From Microbacteriaceae bacterium PS02344 (GTDB lineage: Bacteria > Actinomycetota > Actinomycetes > Actinomycetales > Microbacteriaceae): a stretch of DNA of 64,000 nt. The stretch covers positions 62,001-126,000 of the forward strand of contig JASCNZ010000001.1 in the NCBI GenBank assembly GCA_029959905.1, read 5' to 3'. The notes beneath the pieces are model-generated. The model worked only from the letters and a program-made list of their open reading frames with translations. It was not told where the DNA came from and did no database searches. This document shows positions 1-10,595 of this stretch, one piece after another (the stretch's first letter is position 1; each line of letters starts with the position of its first letter). The position numbers were made by a program, and so were the translations under genes.

Positions 1-465
1 GCGCGCTTCCGCCGCGACGATGCGCGTGTATCGAGCGTGGGTGCGGCGCTGCATCAGGCGCAGCGCGGGCGACAGCATCCGCCATACGAGCGTCGAGGGA
101 CGCGAGATGGAACGGGCGGTGAAGACCCCGCCCTCGAGCACGAACGACTCCTCGCCGTAGATCGGATGCCCGGGGCGCGTCTCGTAGCCGAAGCCCCGCT
201 CATCCGCCCACACGACCCTGATGGGTTCGGAGAATCGGATGCCGAGCACGCGCTTCACGAGCACGCCCTCGGAACCGGCGACGGGCGCGGCCGCCGGGCC
301 GTCGAAACCCGCGCGGCGCTTGAACTCCCAGGAGCGGATCAGCGCGCGCACGGCATCCTGCGCCTCCGGCGGGACCGCGATGCTGCGCTCCGACAGCCGC
401 ATCCCGGCCGGCACCTCGGCGATCGGATGCCGAGTCATCCCGCGCTCGTAGGGCGGGAGCGCCAT
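1..465 (-). CDS. DUF1990 family protein, C-terminus cut by window edge
   Basis: Reading the minus strand from ATG at 465 gives an open frame to the window edge, starting [14 protein letters not shown] and containing [18 protein letters not shown], which resembles the conserved core of DUF1990 proteins. The family is common in actinobacteria and its biochemical role is not established. The stop codon of lepA lies 2 bases upstream of this start, so the two are probably co-transcribed. About 155 residues are visible. The frame is not listed among long complete ORFs because it runs off the window. The family assignment is from remembered motifs, not a search. Confidence 0.75.
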   Translation of the reverse strand, partial: MALPPYERGMTRHPIAEVPAGMRLSERSIAVPPEAQDAVRALIRSWEFKRRAGFDGPAAAPVAGSEGVLVKRVLGIRFSEPIRVVWADERGFGYETRPGHPIYGEESFVLEGGVFTARSISRPSTLVWRMLSPALRLMQRRTHARYTRIVAAEAR

Positions 466-467
466 CG

Positions 468-2321
<1,854 letters not shown>

Positions 2322-2454
2322 GTTCCGTCGATTCTACGGTGAGGGAGGCCTAATGCCCGATTCCGTCGACGCGGTGGTAATGTCGCCCAGGTCTTCGGCC
2401 TGGCCGATGGCACTCAGTATCACGCGTACTTCGACCCGATTGCACGTACGCTGT

Positions 2455-2466
2455 TTGGTATACCAA
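2455..2466. promoter_or_regulatory. 12-bp palindrome TTGGTATACCAA upstream of the peptide transporter
   Basis: A perfect palindrome sits in the 247-bp gap between the divergent lepA and permease genes, about 100 bp before the permease start. Its form (TGGT...ACCA) matches the general operator shape of GntR/FadR-type regulators. No such regulator lies in the window, so the link is inference. No clear sigma-70 promoter was identified in this gap. Confidence 0.4.
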
Positions 2467-2568
2467 TACGGAGATCGGCGCGACGAGGCGCCGGAATGCG
2501 TAGAAGCACGATTGATCAGAGCCGCTCCGGCGATCCCGCTGCGGCTGTGAGGAGAGAGACGACCGCCC

Positions 2569-3552
2569 TTGATCAAGTATCTGCTGCGACGAGGTCTGGG
2601 CTGGGTGCTCATGATCGTGGTCGCGACGAACGTCACCTACTTCCTCGCCTGGGCATTCCTGGACCCGCGGAGCAACTACGTCGGTCGGCGCCCGCCGCTC
2701 TCCCCCGAGGAGATCACGCGGATGCTCGAGCCGCGCAACCTCAGCGACACCGTGCCGCTGCTGGAGCGGTGGTGGACCTGGTTCAGCAACATCCTGTTCC
2801 ACTGGGACTGGGGCCAGAGCCCGGTCGGGCAGTCGGTCAACGACCAGATCGCCTATCGCATGTGGATCTCGGGTGAGCTCGTGATCGGCGCGACCATCCT
2901 CGGTGCCGTGCTCGGCATCGGTCTCGGCGTATACACGGCCTCCCGGCAGTACAAGCTCGGCGACCGGATCGGCCAGGCGACGTCGATCGTCACCATGAAC
3001 GTCCCCATCGTCGTCGCGGCCCTCGGCATCGTGCTGCTCGCGATCGCCTTCAACGAGTGGGTCGGGGTGCGGGTGTTCTACGTCACCGGGGCCGGCGGTA
3101 AGGACGTCGACGGCTTCTTCCCGTACATCATCGACAAGTTGCAGCACCTCACGCTGCCGACCATCGCGTTGGTCATCACCGGGTACGCGAACTACCACCT
3201 GCTTCAGCGCTCCCTGCTGCTCGACAACATCAAGGCCGACTACGTCCGCACCGCGCGAGCCAAGGGCCTCACCAAGCAGCAGGCGATCCGCAAGCACGCC
3301 CTGCGTCCGTCGCTCATCCCGGTGGCGACGCAGCTGGCCTTCACCATCCCCACCGTCTTCACCGGCGCGATCCTCACCGAGACGATCTTCGGCTGGAACG
3401 GCATGGGCAAGTACTTCGTCGACACGATCGGCAAGAACGACGTTCACGGCGTCGTGGCGATCGCCGCCTTCGGGGCGGTCCTCACGGCGATCGGCGCGAT
3501 CCTCGCCGACATCGCCGTCGTCGTGCTGGATCCGCGCGTGAGAGTGAGCTGA
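2569..3552 (+). CDS. Peptide ABC transporter permease (DppB/OppB-like)
   Basis: This 327-residue inner-membrane permease has the BPD_transp_1 fold: an N-terminal helix (LGWVLMIVVATNVTYFL), a long extracytoplasmic loop and a C-terminal set of helices. The cytoplasmic EAA-type loop, which docks on the ATPase, reads RTARAKGLTKQQAIRKHALR. The N-terminus MIKYLLRRGL is typical of DppB/OppB. The start is TTG at 2569 with a purine-rich ribosome site (GGAGAGAG) about 12 bases upstream. It is the first gene of a four-gene importer operon, and its stop is one base before the next start. The substrate is probably di- or oligopeptides, but the specificity is not readable. Confidence 0.9.
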   Translation: MIKYLLRRGLGWVLMIVVATNVTYFLAWAFLDPRSNYVGRRPPLSPEEITRMLEPRNLSDTVPLLERWWTWFSNILFHWDWGQSPVGQSVNDQIAYRMWISGELVIGATILGAVLGIGLGVYTASRQYKLGDRIGQATSIVTMNVPIVVAALGIVLLAIAFNEWVGVRVFYVTGAGGKDVDGFFPYIIDKLQHLTLPTIALVITGYANYHLLQRSLLLDNIKADYVRTARAKGLTKQQAIRKHALRPSLIPVATQLAFTIPTVFTGAILTETIFGWNGMGKYFVDTIGKNDVHGVVAIAAFGAVLTAIGAILADIAVVVLDPRVRVS

Positions 3553-3553
3553 C

Positions 3554-4483
3554 ATGAGCACCGAAATGATCGATCCCGCCGTCCCGCAGACCGACAGCCC
3601 GGCCGCGACCGCGACCGTGCCGCGCAAGCGCCTCTCGGTGTTCTCCCTCTACTACCGCCGGTTCATGCGCAACAAGCCGGCCGTGTTCGGGGTGTTCATC
3701 TTCCTCGCGCTCGTGATCTTCTCGATCGTGGGGCCGCTGGTCGCGCGGTGGGACCACATCGAGCTCGACTTCCTCAACCTCGGCACGCCGCCCTCGTCCG
3801 AGCATTGGTTCGGCACCACCCCGGCCGGCAACGACCTCTTCGCCCAGGTGTCGATCGGCCTGCAGCGCTCGCTCATGATCGCCCTCACGGTGTCGATCGG
3901 CACGACCGTCATCTCGGCCCTCGTCGGCACCGCGGCGGCGTACTTCGGCGGCCTGGTCGAGCGCACGACGCTGCTCATCATCCACTTCCTCATGGTCGTG
4001 CCCACCTTCCTCGTGCTCGCGCTCATCTCGAACAGCGCCGGCGGCGACTGGCGTGTCATCTCGCTCGCGCTGATCTTCATCGGCTGGTTCTTCCAGGCCA
4101 GGGTGATCTGGACCATGGCCCTGTCGCTGCGCGAGCGGGAGTACGTGCACGCCGCGCGGTACATGGGCGTGCGCGGAATGCGCATCGTCATCCGCCACCT
4201 GCTGCCGAACATCGGCTCGCTGCTGGTGATCAACTTCACCCTCGGCGTCGTGGCGGCCGTCATCACCGAGACCGGCCTGTCGTTCATCGGATTCGGCGTG
4301 AAGATCCCCGATGTGTCGCTCGGCTCGCTCATCGGCAGCGGCGCCAACACCATCACCAGCGCCCCGTGGGTCTTCTACTTCCCCGCCGCCGCACTGACGC
4401 TGCTCACCGTCTCGATGGCGCTCGTCGCCGACGGACTGCGCGACGCGCTCGATCCCACCTCTGCGGCAGGAGGCCGCGCATGA
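3554..4483 (+). CDS. Peptide ABC transporter permease (DppC/OppC-like)
   Basis: The 309-residue second permease of the importer shows the DppC layout. A cytoplasmic N-terminal tail with RRFMRNKPAVFG leads into the first helix, then SEHWFGTTPAGNDLFAQV, the usual DppC/OppC periplasmic motif, and the EAA loop HAARYMGVRGMRIVIRHLLP. It pairs with the preceding permease to form the membrane channel. Its stop overlaps the start of the ATPase gene (ATGA), and an AGGAGG ribosome site for that gene lies inside its last codons, so the genes are translationally coupled. Confidence 0.92.
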   Translation: MSTEMIDPAVPQTDSPAATATVPRKRLSVFSLYYRRFMRNKPAVFGVFIFLALVIFSIVGPLVARWDHIELDFLNLGTPPSSEHWFGTTPAGNDLFAQVSIGLQRSLMIALTVSIGTTVISALVGTAAAYFGGLVERTTLLIIHFLMVVPTFLVLALISNSAGGDWRVISLALIFIGWFFQARVIWTMALSLREREYVHAARYMGVRGMRIVIRHLLPNIGSLLVINFTLGVVAAVITETGLSFIGFGVKIPDVSLGSLIGSGANTITSAPWVFYFPAAALTLLTVSMALVADGLRDALDPTSAAGGRA

Positions 4484-6423
4484 CCCCCACTTCCTCGAAC
4501 CCCGTCCTCTCCGTTCGCGATCTGCGGGTCAGCTTCCCGTCCGAGGCCGGCCGCGTCGACGCCGTTCGCGGCGTGTCGTTCGACCTCGAGGCCGGGAAGA
4601 CCCTCGGCATCGTCGGCGAGTCCGGATCGGGCAAATCCGTCACGTCGCTCGCGATCATGGGGCTGCTCGACGACAACGCCAAGGTGACCGGATCGATCGT
4701 GTTCGACGGCCAGGAGCTGCTGGGCAAGTCCGACAAGCAGATGTCGATGATCCGCGGCAACGGCATGACCATGGTCTTCCAGGACCCGCTGACGTCGCTC
4801 ACCCCGGTGTTCACGATCGGCGACCAGCTCATCGAGGCGCTGACGGTGCACCGCAGCCTCTCGAAGAAGGACGCGTGGGACCGCTCGGTCGAACTGCTGT
4901 CCCTCGTCGGCATCCCCGAGCCCGAGAAGCGCATGAAGGCCTTCCCGCACGAGTTCTCCGGCGGCATGCGTCAGCGCGTCGTCATCGCCATCGCCATGGC
5001 GAACAACCCGAAGCTCATCATCTGCGACGAGCCGACGACCGCGCTCGACGTCACCATCCAGGCGCAGATCCTCGACCTGATCGAGAAGGCCCAGAACGAG
5101 ACCGGTGCCGCGGTCATCATGATCACGCACGACATGGGCGTCGTCGCCCGGACGGCGGACGACGTCATCGTGATGTACGCCGGCAAGCCGGTCGAGCACG
5201 CCGAGGCCCGTGAGCTCTTCCACCGCACTCGGATGCCGTACTCCATCGGCCTGCTCGGAGCGATCCCCCGGATCGACAAGAGCGAGAAGGAGCCGTTGAT
5301 CCCGATCAAGGGCAACCCGCCTCTGCTCATCGGCCTGCCGGACGCGTGCCCGTTCGCCGACCGGTGCCCGATCGCGGTCTCGGCCTGCCGTGAGAAGGAG
5401 CCCGAGCTGCTCCCCGTGTCGACCGGCGGTGGGCAGTCGCACACGGCAGCCTGCATCCGCGCGGACGAGATCGAGGACGGTGGGCTCATCCAGGGTGCAC
5501 CGGTCTACCCGGTGCCGATCATCCCCGAGAGCGACCTCACCCGCACGCCGCGCGAGGAGCGCCCTGTCACGCTCGAGGTGCGCAACATGACCAAGACGTT
5601 CCCGCTCATGAAGGGGGCCGTCTTCAAGCGCAAGGTCGGCGAGGTGCACGCGGTCAAGGGCATCAGCTTCGACGTGCGCGAAGGCGAGACCATGGCCATC
5701 GTCGGCGAGTCCGGCTCGGGCAAGACGACCACGCTGCTGCAGATCATGGACTTCGCCAAGCAGACCGACGGCGACATCGTGATCGCGGGCACGAGTGTCG
5801 GCGACATCCGCAGCGGACGCGAGGAGCGCACGCTGCGCCGCGACATCCAGATCGTCTTCCAGGACCCGATGGGTGCGCTCGACCCCCGCATGACGGTGGC
5901 CGACATCATCGCCGAACCGATGACCGCGATCGGCGTCTCGCGCGCAGACGCGCATCAGCGCGTGCAGGAACTCATGGATCTGGTGGGCCTCAACCCCGCG
6001 CACCTCGACCGCTTCCCCGGCGCGTTCTCGGGCGGACAGCGGCAGCGCATCGGCATCGCCCGCGCACTGTCGACGAACCCCAAGATCGTCGTGCTCGACG
6101 AGCCCGTCTCGGCGCTCGACGTGTCGATCCAGGCCGGCGTGATCAACCTGCTCGACGAGCTGAAGGTCAAGCTCGGGCTGTCCTTCCTCTTCGTCGCGCA
6201 CGACCTCTCGGTCGTCCGTCACATCGCCGACCGCGTCGCCGTGATGTACCTCGGCGAGTTCGTCGAGCACGGCGACGTCGACGAGGTGTTCGATGCGCCG
6301 AAGCATCCGTACACCCAGGCCCTGCTCTCGGCGATCCCGGTCCCCGACCCCGACATCGAGCGCACTCGGCAGCGCGTCGTCTTCGATGCGAAGACGATGA
6401 CCACGCAGCCGCTGGCGTCGTGA
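4480..6423 (+). CDS. Fused double ATP-binding protein of peptide ABC transporter (DppD-DppF fusion)
   Basis: A single 647-residue chain carries two complete nucleotide-binding domains. The first has Walker A GESGSGKS (residues 46-53), signature FSGGMRQR and Walker B LIICDEPTTALD. The second has GESGSGKTT, FSGGQRQR and IVVLDEPVSALD. Between them is the Cys-containing oligopeptide/dipeptide C-terminal region (CPFADRCPIAVSAC) that often binds an Fe-S cluster in DppD/OppD. ATP hydrolysis here powers import through the two upstream permeases. The ATG at 4480 overlaps the preceding stop. The frame is open much further upstream, but that part is antisense-like and not coding. Confidence 0.93.
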   Translation: MTPTSSNPVLSVRDLRVSFPSEAGRVDAVRGVSFDLEAGKTLGIVGESGSGKSVTSLAIMGLLDDNAKVTGSIVFDGQELLGKSDKQMSMIRGNGMTMVFQDPLTSLTPVFTIGDQLIEALTVHRSLSKKDAWDRSVELLSLVGIPEPEKRMKAFPHEFSGGMRQRVVIAIAMANNPKLIICDEPTTALDVTIQAQILDLIEKAQNETGAAVIMITHDMGVVARTADDVIVMYAGKPVEHAEARELFHRTRMPYSIGLLGAIPRIDKSEKEPLIPIKGNPPLLIGLPDACPFADRCPIAVSACREKEPELLPVSTGGGQSHTAACIRADEIEDGGLIQGAPVYPVPIIPESDLTRTPREERPVTLEVRNMTKTFPLMKGAVFKRKVGEVHAVKGISFDVREGETMAIVGESGSGKTTTLLQIMDFAKQTDGDIVIAGTSVGDIRSGREERTLRRDIQIVFQDPMGALDPRMTVADIIAEPMTAIGVSRADAHQRVQELMDLVGLNPAHLDRFPGAFSGGQRQRIGIARALSTNPKIVVLDEPVSALDVSIQAGVINLLDELKVKLGLSFLFVAHDLSVVRHIADRVAVMYLGEFVEHGDVDEVFDAPKHPYTQALLSAIPVPDPDIERTRQRVVFDAKTMTTQPLAS

Positions 6424-6542
6424 CGTTTCACCCCGGTTAAGGTCCGATAACGGTATTCCATTATTCGACCGCATCCGGCGCGTTTGTGACGACGGCGAAC
6501 TAACCTCCCCTTTATGACACGCCGCAAGGCGAAAGGAGCACC

Positions 6543-8249
6543 ATGAAAGGCACCAGGAAGCTGACGGCAATCGTCGCCCTCAGCGGAGCCCTGGCACTCG
6601 CGATCAGCGGGTGCGCGTCGGGCAACGGCGGATCCGATGGTGGCAACGAGCCCCAGGAGACCAAGGCGGCGGACTACAACCCGCAGCCCCGCGAGAACCT
6701 CAAGGAAGGGGGCGAGGTCAACTTCGGCATCAACGAGATCACGCCCCAGATGAACGCCTTCAACGGCAACGGCAGCGCCGACACGCAGCGTCTCGCGTCG
6801 TGGTACACGCCGCAGGTCTTCCTCATGTCCGCCGAGGGCGAGGTGTCGGCGAACCCCGCCTACCTCGACGAGTGGGAGATCGGCACCGAGGACGGCAAGA
6901 CCGTCGTCACCATGAAGGTCAACGAGGACGCGACCTGGAACGACGGCACGCCCATCGACTACACCGCCTTCGAGGCGACCTGGAAGGCCAACAGCGGCGA
7001 GGACGAGGCCTACGAGGCCAACGCGACCGACGGCTACAAGGAGATCGAGTCGGTCACCGCGGGCGCGACGCCGAAGGACGTCATCGTGACGTTCAAGGGC
7101 GAGTTCGCCTGGCCGAAGATGCCGTTCCTCACGGGCATCATGCACCCGGCGGTCAACACGCCGGAGATCTTCAACGAGGGCTTCATCGAGAACCCGCACC
7201 CCGAGTGGGGCGCCGGTCCCTACAAGCTCACCGACTACGACGTGAACGGCCAGACCGCCACGTTCGAGCCGAACGAGAAGTGGTGGGGCGACAAGCCGCT
7301 GCTCGACAAGGTCTCCTTCACGGGCCTCGACGCCTCCGCCTCGATCAACGCCTTCAAGAACGGCGAGATCGACATGGTCGGCACCAACACGAAGGACCGC
7401 CTCGCGCAGGTCGCCGACATGGAGGATGTCGTCACCTACCGCTCGCAGCAGACCGCCAAGACGATCGTCATCCTCGACGCCGAGAAGCCGCAGCTGCAGG
7501 ACCTCGACGTGCGTGAGGCCTTCTTCATGGCGATCGACATCGACCAGCAGAAGCAGATCGCCTGGAACGGCCTCGGCTACGAGGAGCCCGCCGCGGGTTC
7601 GCTCAACCTGTACGACTTCCAGGACGGCTACAACGACTCGTTCGCCGAGGCCGGCCTGAAGTTCGACGTCGACGGCGCCAAGAAGCTGCTCGACGACGCC
7701 GGCTGGACCGAGGGCGAGGACGGCATCCGCGAGAAGGACGGCGTCAAGCTCGAGGTCGTGTACCCGATCCACAGCGACGACCCGACCATCGAGGCGCTCG
7801 CCAAGGCCCTGCAGCAGCAGGAGAAGGCGATCGGTATCGACCTCAAGATCGAGAAGCGCGCCGCGGCCGACTTCTCGACCGACTTCAGCACGAAGAACTG
7901 GGACGCCTTCTCGCTGCGCTTCACGGACTCCGACCCGTTCGGACCCCTGTGGTTCTGCCAGCTGTACTGCTCGGACAGCGGCCTGAACCTGTCGGCCACC
8001 GGCACCCCGGAGATCGACAAGAAGATCGCAGACGAGGTCGAGTCGCAGACGACGGCCGAGGACTGGACCGCCGCCACGATGAAGCTCGAGCCGGAGATCA
8101 TCAAGGAGACCTGGGGCGTCATCCCGCTCTACAACGGTCCCTCGATCTACACCGTCAAGGAAGGCCTCGCCAACCTGACGCCGGAGCCCTACGTGGGTCT
8201 CGACCTCTTCGGTGTGCAGCCCGTCGAGAACGTCGGCTGGGAGAAGTAA
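6543..8249 (+). CDS. Peptide-binding lipoprotein of ABC transporter (SBP_bac_5 family)
   Basis: The 568-residue protein begins with a lipoprotein signal peptide (MKGTRKLTAIVALSGALALA) and a lipobox ISGC whose Cys24 would be lipidated. The rest is a family 5 extracellular solute-binding protein, with WGAGPYKLTDYDVNGQTATF and the C-terminal WGVIPLYNG as typical features. It captures substrate outside the membrane and delivers it to the permease pair encoded upstream. The start is set by a strong AAAGGAG six bases upstream. The 119-bp gap after the ATPase gene suggests it can also be transcribed alone, as is common for highly expressed binding proteins. Confidence 0.93.
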   Translation: MKGTRKLTAIVALSGALALAISGCASGNGGSDGGNEPQETKAADYNPQPRENLKEGGEVNFGINEITPQMNAFNGNGSADTQRLASWYTPQVFLMSAEGEVSANPAYLDEWEIGTEDGKTVVTMKVNEDATWNDGTPIDYTAFEATWKANSGEDEAYEANATDGYKEIESVTAGATPKDVIVTFKGEFAWPKMPFLTGIMHPAVNTPEIFNEGFIENPHPEWGAGPYKLTDYDVNGQTATFEPNEKWWGDKPLLDKVSFTGLDASASINAFKNGEIDMVGTNTKDRLAQVADMEDVVTYRSQQTAKTIVILDAEKPQLQDLDVREAFFMAIDIDQQKQIAWNGLGYEEPAAGSLNLYDFQDGYNDSFAEAGLKFDVDGAKKLLDDAGWTEGEDGIREKDGVKLEVVYPIHSDDPTIEALAKALQQQEKAIGIDLKIEKRAAADFSTDFSTKNWDAFSLRFTDSDPFGPLWFCQLYCSDSGLNLSATGTPEIDKKIADEVESQTTAEDWTAATMKLEPEIIKETWGVIPLYNGPSIYTVKEGLANLTPEPYVGLDLFGVQPVENVGWEK

Positions 8250-8269
8250 CCCGTCGCACGACACAGGGA

Positions 8270-8301
8270 GCGGGGTCGGTGGTCTTCCACCGGCCCCGCT
8301 T
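8270..8301 (+). terminator. Rho-independent-type hairpin after the peptide transporter operon
   Basis: GCGGGGTCGGTGG pairs with CCACCGGCCCCGC across a TCTT loop (13 pairs, one U-G), starting 20 bases after the binding-protein stop. The following T-run is weak, as is usual in high-GC actinobacteria. Confidence 0.8.
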
Positions 8302-8334
8302 CGTCGTGTGCACGGAGACTCGTAGGGTGGGAAC

Positions 8335-9087
8335 GTGACCGTCCAGATCGTCTTCGTGCACGGCATCCGCACCTCCGCGACCATGTGGCGTTCGCAGCTC
8401 GCCTGGCTCGACGAGCATGGCATCCCGTATACGGCGATCGACCTGCCCGCCCACGGCAGCCGTATGGGCGAGGACTTCACCCTGCACGAGGCGCTGCGCA
8501 CCATCGACGCCGCCGTGCGCGCTGCCGGCGAGCACGGCCCGGTCGTGCTGGTGGGCCACTCGCTGGGCGGTCTGCTCTGCCTGGCCTACGCCGGGGGCGG
8601 CGAACCCGCGCCCCTCGCGGGTGTCGTGGCGGCCGCCTGCACCGCGCTGCCGCTCGGCGCCGGGCTCTTCTGGTACCGCGCGATCACCCGCATGACGAAC
8701 GCGCTCCCCGATCAGGGACTGTGGATCTCGCGGCGGATGCTCGCGGCGACGGTGCCGGTGGAGACGCGCTTCGACTTCGGGGCCGGCGGCTACGCACTGG
8801 ACGCGCAGGATGACGTGCTCCGCAGTCTGTCCGCGCTCGATCTCGCCACCGCCGTCGCGCGCATCGCCGTACCGCTGTGGTTCGTGAACGGTCAATGGGA
8901 CCAGCTGCGCGTGAACGAACGGCTCTTCCTGCGCCTCGCCCCGCATGCCGAGCTGATCGTCGTGCCCCGCACCACCCATCTCGTGACGGCGATGCGCCCC
9001 CGGGCCTTCAACGCCGTGCTCGGCGTCGCGATCGCGACGGTAGAGGCCGGGCAGGCCGTTTCGCGCGATCGGGCGCATAACTGGTAG
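8335..9087 (+). CDS. Alpha/beta-fold hydrolase
   Basis: This 250-residue protein has the alpha/beta hydrolase core: an oxyanion region near [13 protein letters not shown], the nucleophile elbow VGHSLGG and a late acid/histidine pair (GQWDQ and TTHLV). The substrate is not predictable; family members include esterases, lipases and lactonases. There is no signal peptide, so it is probably cytosolic. It starts with GTG at 8335, 34 bases after the transporter terminator, and is followed by rpsT, so it looks like a single-gene unit. Confidence 0.85.
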   Translation: MTVQIVFVHGIRTSATMWRSQLAWLDEHGIPYTAIDLPAHGSRMGEDFTLHEALRTIDAAVRAAGEHGPVVLVGHSLGGLLCLAYAGGGEPAPLAGVVAAACTALPLGAGLFWYRAITRMTNALPDQGLWISRRMLAATVPVETRFDFGAGGYALDAQDDVLRSLSALDLATAVARIAVPLWFVNGQWDQLRVNERLFLRLAPHAELIVVPRTTHLVTAMRPRAFNAVLGVAIATVEAGQAVSRDRAHNW

Positions 9088-9193
9088 ACTCGGTTCTTGG
9101 CTTGCGTGTGGGTTCTTCCCTCACGACCGCCGTGCAGCAGCCCTCTTCTGCTGCCGGCACTCCGAGAAAACTCCGTACAGAAAGCGTCCACAC

Positions 9194-9454
9194 GTGGCAA
9201 ACATCAAGTCGCAGATCAAGCGCAACAAGACCAACGAGAAGGCTCACGAGCGCAACAAGGCCGTGAAGAGCGAGCTGAAGACCCTCGTCCGCCAGACCCG
9301 CGCCGCCGTCGCGGCCGGCGACAAGAGCGCGGCCGAGGCATCGCTGAAGAAGGCTGCCGCCAAGCTCGACAAGGCCGTCAGCAAGGGTGTGCTGCACAAG
9401 AACCAGGCGTCGAACCGCAAGTCGGCCATCGCCAAGCAGGTCTCCGCTCTCTGA
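9194..9454 (+). CDS. rpsT: 30S ribosomal protein S20
   Basis: The 86-residue, Lys/Arg/Ala-rich protein matches S20 throughout ([20 protein letters not shown] at the N-terminus, AIAKQVSAL at the C-terminus). S20 is a primary 16S rRNA-binding protein of the small subunit. It starts with GTG at 9194. A possible -10 box (TAGACT, 9085-9090) leaves a leader of about 100 nt, which might carry S20 autoregulation; no structure was worked out. A strong terminator follows. Confidence 0.97.
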   Translation: MANIKSQIKRNKTNEKAHERNKAVKSELKTLVRQTRAAVAAGDKSAAEASLKKAAAKLDKAVSKGVLHKNQASNRKSAIAKQVSAL

Positions 9455-9468
9455 GCCATGACTTCCGG

Positions 9469-9498
9469 AAGGCCCGTCCCGTTCGCGGGGCGGGCCTT
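9469..9498 (+). terminator. Terminator of rpsT with UUCG tetraloop
   Basis: AAGGCCCGTCCCG pairs with CGGGGCGGGCCTT across a TTCG loop (13 pairs, one wobble), directly after rpsT. It lies between rpsT and the convergent holA gene and may serve both strands. Confidence 0.88.
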
Positions 9499-9551
9499 CG
9501 TCGTTCATGGGCCGCGCCGTCCCGGCGCTCGTCAGGCGGCCCGGGAGCGCC

Positions 9552-10586
9552 TCACTCGCCGAAGGGCTGACGCGTCGCGATGACCGTGACCATGCGCTCC
9601 AGAGCGAAGATCGGGTCGCGAGCAGCGCCCTTGACCTCGGCATCGGCGCGCGCGGTCGCCTGGATCGCCATGCCGAGCGAGCGCTCGTTCCAGCCGGCGA
9701 GGTCGCGACGTGCTCGGTCGACCTGCCAGTCCTTCATGCCGAGGCGCTGCGCGAGCTGGCGGCTCGGCTCGCGGTTGCCGGCCACGCGCGCCATCGTGCG
9801 GAGCTTCATCGCGAAGGCGGCGACCATCGGCACCGGGTCGGCCCCCGACGCCAGCGCATGCCGCAGCGAGACGAGCGCCTCGCCGTAGCGGCCGGCGATG
9901 GCGGTGTCGGCCACGACGAAGGCCGAGACCTCCACCCGACCGCCGTAGTACTTCGTGACGACATCGTCGGTGATGTCGCCCTCGACGTCGCCGATCAGCT
10001 GCTGACAGGCCGCCGCGAGTTCGGTGAGGTCGTCGGCGAAGGCCGAGACCAGGGCACGGAGGGCGGACGGCTGGATGCGCTTCTTCGCCGCCTTGAACTC
10101 GCCGGCCGCGAAGTCGACCCGGTCGCCGTCGCGTTTGATCGCGGCGCACGGGATCTCGATACCGCCGCCGGTACCCGCGCGCAGAGCGTCGAGCAGCTTC
10201 TTGCCGCGCACGCTCGCGCCCGTGTGCCGCAGCACGACGGTGGCGCCGTCTTGCGGCTGCTCGATGTACGACACGGCTTCCTGCAGGAATGCGTCGGAGC
10301 AGCGTTCGACTCCGGACACGCGCACGAGCCGGGGTTCGCCGAAGAGCGAGGGTGATGTGAGCGAGAGCAGGGTGCCGGGCGCGTAGTCATCGGCCCGCAC
10401 ATCGCTGACCTCGAGGGCCGGATCCTCGGCACGGAGGTACTCGCGCACGCCCGCGATCGCCCGTTCGGCGCAGATCTCTTCGGGCCCCGAGACCAGCACG
10501 ATCGGGGCGGGTCGCGGCTCTCGCCAGGACACCTGGGGGATCTGGGGCTTCGCCGCGGAACGAGACGACGATCGCGGGGCTGCCAT
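9552..10586 (-). CDS. holA: DNA polymerase III subunit delta
   Basis: The 344-residue protein has the HolA pattern: an early VLVSGPEEICAERA segment, DDYAPGTLLSLTSPSLFGEPRLVRV, and a C-terminal collar domain with LAQRLGMKDWQVDRARRDL. Delta is the clamp-loader subunit that opens the beta sliding clamp at the replication fork. It lies 9 bases downstream of comEC, the usual comEC-holA arrangement, so it is probably co-transcribed with the com genes. It is convergent with rpsT. Confidence 0.93.
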   Translation of the reverse strand: MAAPRSSSRSAAKPQIPQVSWREPRPAPIVLVSGPEEICAERAIAGVREYLRAEDPALEVSDVRADDYAPGTLLSLTSPSLFGEPRLVRVSGVERCSDAFLQEAVSYIEQPQDGATVVLRHTGASVRGKKLLDALRAGTGGGIEIPCAAIKRDGDRVDFAAGEFKAAKKRIQPSALRALVSAFADDLTELAAACQQLIGDVEGDITDDVVTKYYGGRVEVSAFVVADTAIAGRYGEALVSLRHALASGADPVPMVAAFAMKLRTMARVAGNREPSRQLAQRLGMKDWQVDRARRDLAGWNERSLGMAIQATARADAEVKGAARDPIFALERMVTVIATRQPFGE

Positions 10587-10595
10587 GCTCCCAGC

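Noticed and set aside
2440-2464. TTGCAC...TATACC as a promoter of the peptide importer
   Set aside because: Spacing of 13 bp is too short for a normal sigma-70-type promoter.
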